NCBI GenBank assembly: GCA_016271365.2
Contig: CM057453.1
Location: 1,076,089,001-1,076,153,000 of the forward strand
DNA from: Neoceratodus forsteri
Taxonomy: Eukaryota > Chordata > Ceratodontiformes > Ceratodontidae
Reading direction: 5' to 3'
Length of the DNA: 64,000 nucleotides
Below, piece after piece: positions 33,909 to 44,900 of the stretch. Numbering within the stretch: position 1 is the stretch's first letter; every line of letters begins with the position of its first letter. Below the pieces are notes generated by a model. It saw only the letters and a list, made by a program, of their open reading frames with translations, ran no database searches and was not told the origin of the DNA. The translations under genes were made by a program, and so were the position numbers.

Positions 33909-35670
33909 GTGTCCCAACCTACGGAGTCGATGGAGGTGTCTGAGCAGAGAGAGTGGGCTTCTTACCCTGCACAGGAAGAGTCAGATTATGGATTTGGTCA
34001 GCAAGATGCGTCTATTCCTGAGGAGTTTTTTCACGTTCCTAAGGTCTCTGATGAGGTATCTACTTACTCTGACCCTGATAGCATGCTGGTGGATTATGCG
34101 GCTATTATTGAACAAAAGGAGCGATTGTTACGAGATGTCCTTGCGGATGCTGATAGTTGCAACGGCAAAAAACAACGCCTATTGAGTGAACTGAGGGACT
34201 TGCGGTCTGATGCCTTGAGATTGTCACGAACAGCCCCCCGTACTTCCGGGTTGCCTGCGGCTTGCGTAACGCTCGGCTCGCAGTTGGAGCCGACCGCTGC
34301 CCTTGTGGATGTTCCTGATACGGGGATGGTTTGTGGCGAGGCTGCTGCATGTAAGTCCTTAACTCTTCAGACTTTACTTTAACATAGCTTTCTTCCTCTG
34401 AATCACCGGTTAAGGGTTCATCGTTTCGGCTTGCAGGACAGCAGGTGAAGCAATTAGGATGACTGCAGCTGTTCTTTCGAGTAAGGCTGTCCCTCCTACT
34501 GATATGGTTGACACTGATGAACAGCATGGGGAGGATGTGGTTACTATTCGACAAATAGTACTAAGGCGCTGGGATCCTCCAATGTCCCTATTAAGGCAAC
34601 TGATATTCCGGCTCCACTAAAGACTGTTAATTTGTCCCTCTCTGATTTGCACCATTGGTCCCCGGAACGAGCAATTTCTGAGGCTGGTTGGGTACAAACA
34701 CCCACAGGGGAATGGATACCAGATCCTAATGACTCTAATGTACAATCATATAACAGCCTGGGTGTTTCTCTGGACCATAGCCCATTTAAAACTGTAGTTT
34801 CTGGACCTATTCTGTCTGATACTGTTTCCCCTACAGCTACAGCTAGTAATGTAACTCTTTCTGTTGGTCAGGCCCATTCCCTGTCGGGGTTGCCAAAGGC
34901 TTCTTCTTCAATTCTGGCATTAATGGTTCTGTCCTCCTCCTCCATTTAAGCTTTCTGATTTATTTACTAATACTGGGGAACCTGCTCCTCGTAGGAATGC
35001 TGTCGTTTGTTATACAAGGGAGGATTAGGATCCCCGGACAGACTATATATTTCTAAAGTGTTACTAAAAGTTCAATGAAATTTATGTCTTCAGACATTTA
35101 TGCCCTGATACATTTAGGGAATGCCAATTATGACATTAGCTTTAAAACCTCTGGGGTTTGGGCGTTTTAGTCCACATTTCAGAAGATTAAGGACTCCCTC
35201 TTTGGACCCCTTTTTTGCAGTCCCTTTGGCGAAGCCTTTGATAAAACTAATCACTGTTTTATTCCGTAATGAAGGTGTGCATATTGAAGACATCCTTTTT
35301 GGCTTCAACGGCGGTGTGAGATTTTAGATAAACCTGTTCCTATCTTGGATAGCGAACAGATTTGGAATAGGGTTGAAATTGAGGTTAAATTGTTTTCCTC
35401 TCCGCTGGTCCACAACACCTTCCAAATAGTTTTTTGGGGCCGCGATAGGGTAACCTGTTTTATGTTGGACAACCCAAGGCCTGTTTTAAATGCAGCTCTA
35501 GATCCCATTTGAATCGGCCTGTGATACTCACGCTGCTCCCATTGCTTTGAATTTGGCCATTTAGCTGCCGTTGTTGAATTTATTTAAATGTAATTTGTGT
35601 GAGCAGTCCGGACATGGTTATGCCAAATGCCCTTGGGCTTCGCTAATCGAGATCATTGCCCTTCCATAAA
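33909..35670 (+). pseudogene. Element F ORF1, gag-like with zinc knuckles
   Basis: The N-terminal piece 33909-34382 starts MSQPTESMEVSEQREWASYP and contains a heptad-rich stretch (EQKERLLRDVLADADSCNGK). Less clear pieces follow, including 34632-34949. Near the end are three CX2CX4HX4C zinc knuckles: CFKCSSRSH (35482-35508), CSHCFEFGH (35534-35560) and the complete CNLCEQSGHGYAKC (35589-35630). They lie in three different frames, so at least two indels occurred within 150 bases. Gag-like ORF1 with CCHC knuckles is typical of Tx1-group LINEs and would bind the element RNA. Confidence 0.7.
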
Positions 35671-36237
35671 GACCTAATTACAGGGCCCAGCATGGTTTTC
35701 TGTTACTACTAAATCCTCTGATGCTCCTATTCCTCCGTCGTGTCCCCTCCTTACACAGTTTGACTCTGCTCTAGTGACAGACACTGGGTTGCATAGTGCA
35801 GTTCTGCCAGTAGATTCCCATTTGGTGTCTTCACCCCATTGACAGAGGTAATTTGAAACCCCCAGTCTCGTCTTCTGATCCCTCCCTTGGTTCAAGGTGA
35901 GATTTCAGATATGACCCCTCCTTTATCCCAAGGTATCCCCTTTAAGAAGGTTGCCGAAAAAAAGCATCATAGGTCGGGTAAAATGGTTCCGTCCCAACAA
36001 GGGTCTAAAGTACCTATGAGCACTGCCCCTTCAGAGTCTTGGAAAGCAGGAAACAGCTTTGCTGTTTTGGATTCCAAGGATGAGTCTGAAGGAGATGAGT
36101 CTGATCGCTCTTCTAGAGCCTCTGTGATTAATGATAATCTTTCAGACAGGGAGGACGGTGATACAGAGAAATGTGAAACATTTCCGAGACATTCTCAGAG
36201 ATGAAGAGTGTCGAAAGTTTCTTGATAATTTGAGTGG
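35671..36237 (+). other. Element F, ORF1-ORF2 linking region
   Basis: Ser/acidic-rich open stretch at 35887-36204 (KDESEGDESDRSS), probably the ORF1 C-terminus after another frame change, followed by the start of ORF2. No separate gene is proposed. Confidence 0.5.
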
Positions 36238-39200
36238 ATGGTTTCTTTCAAGTGTTTCATCCTTTTTCCTTTTCTGATGACTGCTTTAACTGTGACTTCG
36301 CTTAATGTTAATAGCATCAAAAGTCATAAGAAACTGGTTACGGCTTTGACTTGTTTACAAACTTTGAAAGCTGACATTGTGTGTCTCCAGGATACCAGAT
36401 TGAAGACCTGTTATGAAGTTCAGCAAGCCCGTAATCTTTGGTCATTAGGAATGTCCTTTTGGTCTAATGGCGAAGATCTTTGTTCTGGGGTGGGGGTTTT
36501 GTTTACAAATCCATCCTTACGGGTGTCCAAAATGGTGGATATTTTTCCAGGGCGTGCTCTTTTATTAGATATAAATTTTGGTGCGGAAAGATTCCGTTTG
36601 ATTAATATATATGCCCCACAGACCAAAGCATTACGTGTAGCTCTTCTGAATGACATACACCCATATTTGCATACCTCACGTTTTGTTATTTGGCGGGTGA
36701 TTTCAATTTGTGCTAGTATTAAAGACAGAGGATGAAGACATCCAAATTGTTTTGTGATTCCCAAAAGCTGACTCAGATTCTAGACACGGCACAGCTTAGA
36801 GATGCTTATCAGTATTTATTCTGATGGGGTAGGACTTTTTCAAAAATCAGTTATCTACCGTATAGATTTTGTATTTCTTTCATTGTCTTTACAAATCACT
36901 ACGGTGTTATTGAATATTTGGGAATTTTCAGATCATAAATCCTTGACATGCACGAATGTCATGGGATGGAGCTCCCCATTGTAAAAGAATATTTGGAGGA
37001 TGAATGACTCCTTGCTATTGGATGAGTCTGTTCAGAAAGCTTGGCAGCAGAGTTTGCTGCTAGATTATCTGTATTGGATGTCTATGATGATGTTGCCTCT
37101 TGGTGGGAAGATTCTAAATCTGTTTGGAAGAATTTTTTCAAAATGTTCCAGAGAAATGTAATTCTCAATACTTGGAATATCTGAGATTGCGATTGCAGTT
37201 GCAGAAATTAATTTCTTAACTGAAACTAACGGTCTTGATTATAGTGCCCAGATTGGTCAAGTGAAACATCTTATGTTTCAATACCGATATGATAGGGCCA
37301 AATCTCTTGATTTGAACATCGTTTGGTTTAAAATTACATAAAGGTGCTTTAGATCCATTCACTGATTGTAAAAACAGAGTTGAGAATCGTGTTATTACGA
37401 ATTAAACCTGGATTCTGGGGATTTAGTACACTCCAGCAGCTTTATTAGAGGTGGTGACTAGTTATTTAACTAACTTATATAGTGATGATGAGCACGTTCA
37501 ACCAGATTTATTGGATCTAGCGGACCTAAATTTGCCCTTCTTAAACTCTGCTGATGGTATTCTTTTGTTATTGACATTACTGAGTCAGAAGTGAAGGATT
37601 CTATTTTTCCTTGAAATTGGACTCTGCTCCTGGTACAGATGGTTTTGGGGCAACCTTTATAGGACATTTCACGCTACTTTGGTCCCACTTTTGACATCTT
37701 TGTTTAATGCAATGTTATCCTCTGCTAGTCTGGCTCCTTCTATGTATCATGCTATTGTAATTTTACTTTATAAAAGGTTTAAAAACTGATTACGAAATTG
37801 GAGGACACTTAGTTTACTGAACACTGATTTAAAGATTTTAAGTAAAATCTTATTACGTCGGCTTAACCCGATAGTAGATTCCTTGCTAAGTTCATCTCAA
37901 ACCTGTTCTGTACCTGGCGTTCACAGTATGATAATCTATTAATTATCCGGAACTTTTTCAGTGTCCCAAACTGGTACCCTGCAAGGTTATTTACTAAGTT
38001 TGGATCAAGAGAAGGCATTTGATTATGTTTCAACAAGTTTTATTCTCTGTTTTAAGAGCTTATGGTTTACCCTCCTTTCATTGATTGGATTCGGCTGCTT
38101 TACCATTCCGCTTCCTGATTCCTAATGTTAATGGTTGGTGTGGTCCTCCTATTTCAGTTCGGAGAGGTGTTGGCAAGGCTGTCCGTTGAGTCCTTTATTA
38201 TATGTTTTTATATTGATATTTTTATCCGTATGGTTCTCACTAATAGTGTTTTCACAGGTGTGCGGCTGGCTGATACTGTTTTACCGATTAAAATCTTAGC
38301 ATATGCTGATGATTTGGTGGTCTGTTTACATTAAACTACATGCGAACCTCAGTTTGTTGCAATTTTAGAGTTATTTTCTAAAATTTCGGGATCTAAAATT
38401 AATCATGGTAAGTGTAAAGGGTTTCCTTTGGTCTCTCACCCATTCCTGAATCTGGTACCTTGGCAGGAATCCCTATTTCTAAAGCTCCTATAACCATATT
38501 AGGAATTGAGTTTGGTGATCTTGATATGATGCATGCCAATTGGTCTCAAAGATTGCCATTGCTCAATCTGTGGTGTCTCGTTGGAAGGAAACAGATAGCA
38601 AGCGAAAGAAGTTTTATTAATTAAAACTCTGCTTTTGCCATTTTTTATATTTAAGTTATGTGTTTCCTCCCCCATCTTCAGTTTTCGTCTTTATCTAGTG
38701 TTTTCAAGCTTTTTGGGAGTAAGGCAAACCCCATTAAACGGGTTTACATATAGACCTATTAATCAAGGTGGAGTAGGTATGGTACATCCTATAGCCTTTT
38801 TCTTAGTATATTTTGTCAAGTAATTTTTGTCCTTTATTTACGACCTGGATTCAAGCCCTGGTTTTCTTATGTTAATTTGTGGTTCTTGAAATGTTTATCG
38901 TATTGGAGATCGACTACTTGGACTTCTCTGTCTAAGTTACCCTTATCCCCTGTATGGTAAAGGGCTTTTTCTTTAATTAAAAATGGAACCTGCTTATATA
39001 GCATTTAGAAGCCTTGCATAGAAAACAGTTATATAACATTATGATTTCTGCAGATTTTCTGAACCTTTAACCTTTCCTGATTGTCTCCCTCAGTCCCAAG
39101 ACAGGATTTTGAAATTACTTTCCATGGACGGATACCGGCCTTTATTTGGGACAGTGTTTGGTTGGGGTCGTATGGTAGATTGCCCGTAGGTAACACGATA

Positions 39201-39600
39201 AACATAAACAGTTAAAAGAGCGATGGTGTACTCGTGACCTCTGTCATTCTGAGTTGGAAACTCAGGAACATCTCTTTTAGAATGCTCATACATTGTACCT
39301 TTTGGGTTTGGTTAGCAGATAAATGGAAGGAACCTTTGTTTACATCTATTTCTTATGCGACATTAATGCATGGTACACATAAGGGTGAATGGTCTAGGTA
39401 TCCTGCAGATACTTTACTTTTGGTTTTTTGTTATTAGATTTTATATCTGGCAGTCTAGAACTTTTGGTCTACCCAACAACGTACTGTTAAGTTTGAAGAA
39501 CTTTCCATAATATATTGCAGACTCTTCATACTGTTTATAACTCTGATGTCAAATCCTTTGGACAACCTGAATGCTCTGCCTTATGGGTGAATTGTTATCA
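36238..39600 (+). pseudogene. Element F ORF2 (endonuclease, RT, C-terminus)
   Basis: The open piece 36238-36735 starts near ALTVTSLNVNSIKSHKKLVT and has IVCLQDTRLKT, SGVGVLFTNPS and RLINIYAPQ: an APE endonuclease N-terminal half, broken just before GDF. The SDH equivalent DHKSLTC is at about 36930-36950. The RT comprises SLLNTDLKILSKILLRRLNP (37811-37870), SLDQEKAFDYV (37997-38029), QGCPLSPLLYVF (with a frame change) and AYADDLVVCLH (about 38300-38332). Post-RT sequence extends past 38635. More than ten frame breaks were noted. The catalytic Asp of motifs A and C are present. Confidence 0.75.
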
Positions 39601-39693
39601 TTGGTTGACTTAATGTTTCTTTTTGTTTTTCTCTTTGCATCATGACTTGTGTTTGTACTTTGTTTGGAGTCCTCCATTTAATAAAAAAATTCC

Positions 39694-40021
39694 CCTACTC
39701 TTTTAGATAAGTGCCATGGGATCTTTAACATCCACCTGAACTACCACCAATCCAGGCAGATGGGACCTCGGTTTAACGTCTCATCTGAAAGATGAACAAA
39801 CAATGTCAGATTTAACCTGGTCTATGAAATGAGGTGTGAGACCGCACACCAGAAAATTTTAACTCTTAAAGCCTTGAAGCCCAGCAGTTATGAAGCTTGA
39901 AGCCTTGTACAGCAAGCCAAGGCGATCTTGCTCCAGTGTGAGCTCCGCTATGAGCCTGGTGACTGTCGAACCTTGGAAGCTAATTTAAGTTTTAAAAAAA
40001 ATGCCCGTCTTTTAATCCACA
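39694..40021 (+). repeat. Module X, right part, copy 2
   Basis: Same sequence as 30041-30373: CTACTCTTTTAGATAAG, GGGATCTTTAACATCCACCT, GACCTCGGTTTAACGTCTCA, GATCTTGCTCCAGTGTGAGC. It ends with an A-run at 39994-40001, then AATCCACAGGTCAAGG, where the satellite begins. The first copy also has AATCCACAGGTCAAGG at this junction. Confidence 0.85.
39696..39705. repeat. Target-site duplication of element F, right copy
   Basis: CCTACTCTTT directly after the element F tail (ATAAAAAAATTCC). It continues into the right half of module X. Confidence 0.75.
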
Positions 40022-43000
40022 GGTCAAGGCACACTGGATCCCTAGCAGTACAGAGGATTTCTGAAGAACTGTTTGGGTTCCAGAAATTGAGAGATCCGAG
40101 GCCTGGTAAAGGCAGGCTGGATTCCTTACAGAAGAGAGGATTCCTGTAAAACTGTTCAGGTTGCAGAAATTGAGGGATCCATGTCCTGATCAAGGCACGC
40201 TGGATCCACTGCAGTACAGAGGATTTCAGAAAAGCTGTTTAGGTTCCAGAAACCAAGGGGTCTGTGTTCTGTTGAAGTCACGCTGGACCCCTTGAAGTAC
40301 AGAGGATATCTGACAAACTGTTTAGGTTCCAGAAACAGCAGGGTATGTGGCCTGGTGAATGAACACTGGATCCCTTGCAGTACAGAGGATTTCTGAAGAA
40401 CTGTTTAGGTTCCAGAAACCACAGGGTCCATGACCTGGTCAAGGCACACTGGATCCCTTGCAGTACAAGAGATTTCTAAAAAGCTGTTTAGGTTCCAGAA
40501 ATTGAGGGGTCCATGGTCTGGTCAAAGAATGCTGGATCCCTTGTGGTACACAGGATTTCTGAAAAGCTGTTTAGGTTCCAGAAATTGAGGGGCCTGTGGC
40601 CTGGTCAATGCACACTGGGTCACTTGCAGTACAGAGGATTGCTGAAAAACTGTTTAGGTTCCAGAAGTTGAGGGGTCCATGGCCTAGTTAAGGCACGCTG
40701 GATCCCTTGCAGTAGAGAGGATTCCTGAAAAAACTGTGTAGGTTCCAGAAATCAAGGGGTCCATGGCATGGTCAAGGCATGCTGGATCCCTTGCAATACT
40801 GAGGATTTCTGAAAAGATGTTTGGTTCCAGAAATCGAGGGGTCCATGGCCTGGTGAAGGGCATGCTGGATCCCTTGGGGGTACAAATGATTTCTTAAAAG
40901 CTGTTTAGATTGCAGAAATTGAGGGGTCCATGGCCTGGACAAGGGACGCTGGATCCAGTGCAGAACAGAAGATTTCCGAAAAGCTGTTTAGCTTCCAGAA
41001 ATCGAGGGGTCTGAGGCCTGGTCAAGGCACTCTCAATACCTTGCAGTAGTGATGATTTCTGAAAAACTGTTTAGGTTCCAGAAATTGAGGGGTCTGTGGC
41101 CTGGTCATGGCATGGTGGATCCCTTGCAATACAGAGGATTCCTGAAAAAACTGTTTAGATTCCAGAAATTGAGGAGTTCATGGCCTGGTCAAGGCATGCT
41201 GGACCCATTGCAGTACTGAGGATTTCTGAAGAACTGGCTAGGTTCCAGAATTTGCATGGTCCATGGCCTGGTCAAGGCATGCTAGATCCAGTGCAGTACA
41301 GAGGATTTCTGAAGAGCAGTTTAGATTCCAGAAACCAGATGGTCCATGCCCTGGTAAAGGCACACAGGATCCCTTGCAGTACAGAGGATGTCTGAAGAAT
41401 TGTTTAGGTTCCAGAAACCACAGGGTCCATGGCCTGGTCAAGGCATGCTAGATCCCTTGCAGTACAGAGGATTTCTGAAGAACTGTTTAGCATCCAGAAA
41501 CCGTGGGGTCTGTGGACTGGTGAATGCATGCTGGATCTCTTGCAGTACAGAGGATTTCTGAAAAGCTGTTTAGGTTCCCAAAATCGAGGGGTCCGTGGCC
41601 TTGTCAGGGCATGCTGGATCTCATGCAGTGCAGCGGATTTCAGAAAAACTGTATAGGTTCCATAAATTGAGGGGCCATGGACAGGTCAAGCCACACAGGA
41701 TCCCTAGCAGTACATCAGATTTCTGATTAACTGTTTAGGGTCCAGAAATTGTGGGGTCTGTGGCCTGGACAAGGCATGCTGGATTCTTTGCAGTACAGTG
41801 GATATCTGAAGAATTGTTTAGGTTCCAGAAATCGAGGGGTATGGGCCCTGGTCAAGGCACACCAGATCCCTTGCAGTACAGAGGATTTCTTAAAAGCTGT
41901 TTAGGTTCAAGAAACAACGGGGTCTGCAGCCTGGAAAAGGCACATTGCATCCCTTGCAGTACAGAGGATTTCTGAATAACTGTGGAAGATCCAGAAATCA
42001 CATGGTCCATGACCTGGTCAAGGCACGCTGGATCCTTTGCAGTAGAGAGGATTTCAGAAGAACTGTTTAGGTTCCAGAAAACAAGGGGTCCATAGCCAGG
42101 TCAAGGCACACTGGACCCCTTATGGTAGAGAGGATTTCTTAAAAGCTGTTTAGGTTCCAGAAATTGAGGGGTCTGTGGCCTGGTCAAGGCATGATAGATA
42201 CCTTGTAGTAAAGAGGATTTCTGTAAAGCTGTTTAGGTCCCAAAAATCATGGGGACTATGGCCTGGTCAAGGCAAATGGTATACCTTCCAGAACAGAGGA
42301 TTTCTGAAAAGGTGTTTAGGTTCCAGAAATCATGGAGACCGTGGCCTGGTCAAGGCACACTGGATCCCTTGCAGTACAGAGGATTCCTGAAAAGCTGTTT
42401 AGATTCCAGAAATAAATGGGTCCATAGCCTGGTCAAGGCACACTGGACCCCTTGCAGTACAGAGGATTTCTGATAAGCTGTTTAGGGTCCAGAAATCATG
42501 GGGTCCTTGGCCAGGTCATGGCACACTGGACCCCTTGCAGCACAGAGGATTTCTGAAAAGCTGTTGAGGGTCAAGAAATCAAAGGGTCCAAAGCCTGCTC
42601 ACCTCATGCAGGCTCCCTTGAGATACAGAGTAATTCAGAAAAAACTGTTAAGGTTCCAGAAACCATGAGGTCCATGGCCTGGTCAAGGCATACTGGATAT
42701 CTTGCAGTACTGTGGATTTCTGAAGAACTCTTTAGGTTCCAGAAACTGCAGGGTCCATGGCCTGGTCAAGGCATGATGGATCCCTTGCAGTACAGAGGAT
42801 TCCTGAAAAGCTGTTTAGATTCCAGAAATCGAGGCATCCATGGCCTGGTTATGGCATGCTGGATCCCTTGCATTACTGAGGATTTCTGAAAAGCCATTTA
42901 GGTTCCAGGAATTGAGAGGTCCATGGTCTGGCCAAGGCATGCTGGATCCCTTGCAGTACACAGGATTTCTGAAAAGCTATTAAGGTTCCAGAAATCATGG

Positions 43001-43768
43001 GGTCCATATCCTGGTCAAGGCACACTGAATCCCTTGCAGTACAGAGGATTTCTGAAGAACTGTTTAGGTTCTGGAAATTGTGGGGTCTGTGGTCCGGTCA
43101 AGGCACACTGGATCCCTTGAAGTACAGAAGATTTAGGAAGAACTGCTTAGGTTCCAGATATCACAGGGTCAGTGGCCTAGTCAAGCCATGTTGGATCCCT
43201 TGCAGTACAGTGGATTTCTGAAGAATTGCTTAGGTTCCAGAAACCACAGTGTCCATGGCCTGGTGAAGGCATGCTGGATCCCATGCAGTAAAGAGGATTT
43301 CTGAAGAACTGTTTAGGTTCCAGAAACTGTGGGGTCTGTGGCCAGGTGAAAGCATACTGGATGCCTTGCGGTACAGACGATTTCTGAAGAACTGTTTAGG
43401 TTTTAGAAACCATGGGGTCCATGGCCTGGTTAAAGCACACTGAATCCCTTGCAGTACAGAAGATTTATGAAGAACTGTTTAGGTTCCAGAGACTGCAGGG
43501 TACAAGGCCTTGTCAAGGCACACTGGATCCCTTGAAGTGCTGTGGATTTCTGAAGAACTGTTTAGGTTTCAGAAACCAGAGGGCCCATGGCCAGGTTAAG
43601 GCACACTTGATCCCTTGCAGTACAGAGGATTTCTGAAAAGCTGTTTATGTTCCAGAAACTGCGGGGTCTGTGGTCTGGTCAAGGCACACCAGATCCCTTG
43701 CAGTAGAGCAGATTTCTGAAAAGCTGTTTAGCATCCAGAAATCGCGGGGTCCATGGCCTGGTCAACAC
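40022..43768 (+). repeat. 83-bp BamHI satellite, block 2
   Basis: About 45 monomers of the same satellite as block 1, starting at the same junction with module X. Monomers with diagnostic changes follow in the same order as in block 1 (GGTGAAGGGCA at about 40852, GGATGCCTTG at 43359), with extra monomers between them. Monomers are more diverged from each other here than in block 3, as expected for an array edge. The block is interrupted at 43768 by element G. Confidence 0.95.
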
Positions 43769-44565
43769 TCCCACTCCAAGACATGCTGCAAAGCGCCTTC
43801 CTCCAAACCGAAAACTGGTTCAATAAGCACCGCCTAGTCCTGAACCTAAAGAAAACTAAGTCCATGCTATTCTCTCATCGGCAAAACAATTCCAGGGACT
43901 TTCCCCTCCACATCTCCACCAGCATGCCCCTTCCTCTTGAGCAAGTCTTGTCCTACAAGTACCTGGGCATCACCTTTGACACCGGCCTAACTTTCCAAGC
44001 CCACCTTAAAGCTTTGGCATCTGCAATGAACTCCAGGATCGGTCTTCTGTACCACCACAAAGACTGTCTCCCCGAACCCGCCATAAAACTTGCCATCACC
44101 TCTTCGGTGTTATCACTGGCTGACTACGGACTCCCGGTTTACTCAGCTGCTGATGCCTCTGCCTTATCTAAAATCCAGACCTCCATCAACAAAGCCTGTA
44201 GACTCCTTACTGGTGCCCACAGCAGAACCCACACCTGTCTGCTATACTCCGCCACAAAAATACTCACTCTTGAGGAAAGACTGAAATATCAAACCTGCCT
44301 ACTGGCCAAAAAATCCATGGCAGGTCTCTGCCCTCCTGGGGTCTCTGGACCTCTGCAGTGGGCTGCTAAATCCCTGCCAACCCGGTACGCTGCTGCAGCC
44401 ACTTTCATCATTCCCAGAGCAAGGACCTCGAGCTGCCAAAGATCTTTCCACCACCTTACCCCGTCCTGGTTCAACTCCCTTCCTGAAACCATCTCCAAGA
44501 TCCCAGGCATTGGCCGTTTCAAAATTGCCCTCCGCCAGCATATTATTAACAACCCGATGATGTAA
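43753..44565 (+). pseudogene. Element G ORF2 C-terminal fragment, open 270 codons
   Basis: The frame opens at a satellite-derived ATG (43753; MAWS comes from the monomer) and runs without a stop to 44565. The LINE part contains FNKHRLVLNLKKTKSMLFSH and YKYLGITFDTGLTFQAHLKA (the RT thumb region and following), then INKACRLLTGAHSRTH. It ends FHHLTPSWFNSLPETISKIP and RFKIALRQHI. This matches the end of ORF2 in CR1/L2/Jockey-group LINEs; the exact clade is not resolved. It lacks the endonuclease and the catalytic palm, so it cannot act alone. Whether the fused frame is ever expressed is unknown. Confidence 0.75.
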
Positions 44566-44900
44566 ATGTCTGTAGCTGCACTGTGCGGTCCTTCATAATA
44601 CTCTCCAAGCACCCTGCTGGTCGGTCCTCTTTACTCTACATATTATTTGCGCATATGTTGTTAATTGAATAATGTACCTCCGTTGTTTTACCAATGTTAG
44701 CACCTTACACAGTTGCTCCAGTACAGCTCGCTGTCTGCACTCTCCAAATGTATATTTTATGTATCTAACCTGTCTGTCATCCCTGTCCTAACACCACTCT
44801 ATTTGTCGTCTCCCCCACCTTTCTTGACGAGGTACCTTTGTAAACGAGTCTTTGACTCAAAGGTTGTAAAACTGATCTTGCAATAAATAAAAAAAAAAAA
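43769..44900 (+). mobile_element. 5'-truncated LINE element G inserted in the satellite
   Basis: A 1.13-kb 3' fragment of a non-LTR element. It has coding sequence to 44565, then a 3' UTR with a short potential hairpin (CCTTTGTAAACGAGTCTTTG, then ACTCAAAGG), AATAAATAAA and an A-run ending at 44900. The monomer it split is recoverable as GGTCAACAC plus CACACGCTGG, giving a possible AACAC target duplication that overlaps the A-run. The coding part is uninterrupted, so the insertion looks recent. Confidence 0.85.
44566..44900 (+). other. Element G 3' UTR and poly(A)
   Basis: Non-coding 3' end. GACTCAAAGG inverted against CCTTTGTAAACGAGTC may form a stem used for template recognition in stringent LINEs. 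AATAAA is at 44882-44887, followed by As to 44900. Confidence 0.6.

Larger units (their letters stand above)
33871..39691 (+). mobile_element. Tx1-clade-like LINE element F, full length, inside module X
   Basis: A 5.8-kb plus-strand LINE that spans a leader, a gag-like ORF1 with three CCHC knuckles, and ORF2 with endonuclease, RT and C-terminal regions. It ends at AATAAA (39682-39687) plus a short A-run. It interrupts module X and is flanked by CCTACTCTTT. Motif A is SLDQEKAFDYV and motif C AYADDLVV. Coding sequence differs clearly from element E, so the two are different families of the same group. Many shifts and stops indicate that the copy is inactive. Confidence 0.82.

Noticed and set aside
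44289..44612. Minus-strand frames opposite element G ORF2
   Set aside because: Shadows of the plus-strand LINE frame, which has clear ORF2 motifs.
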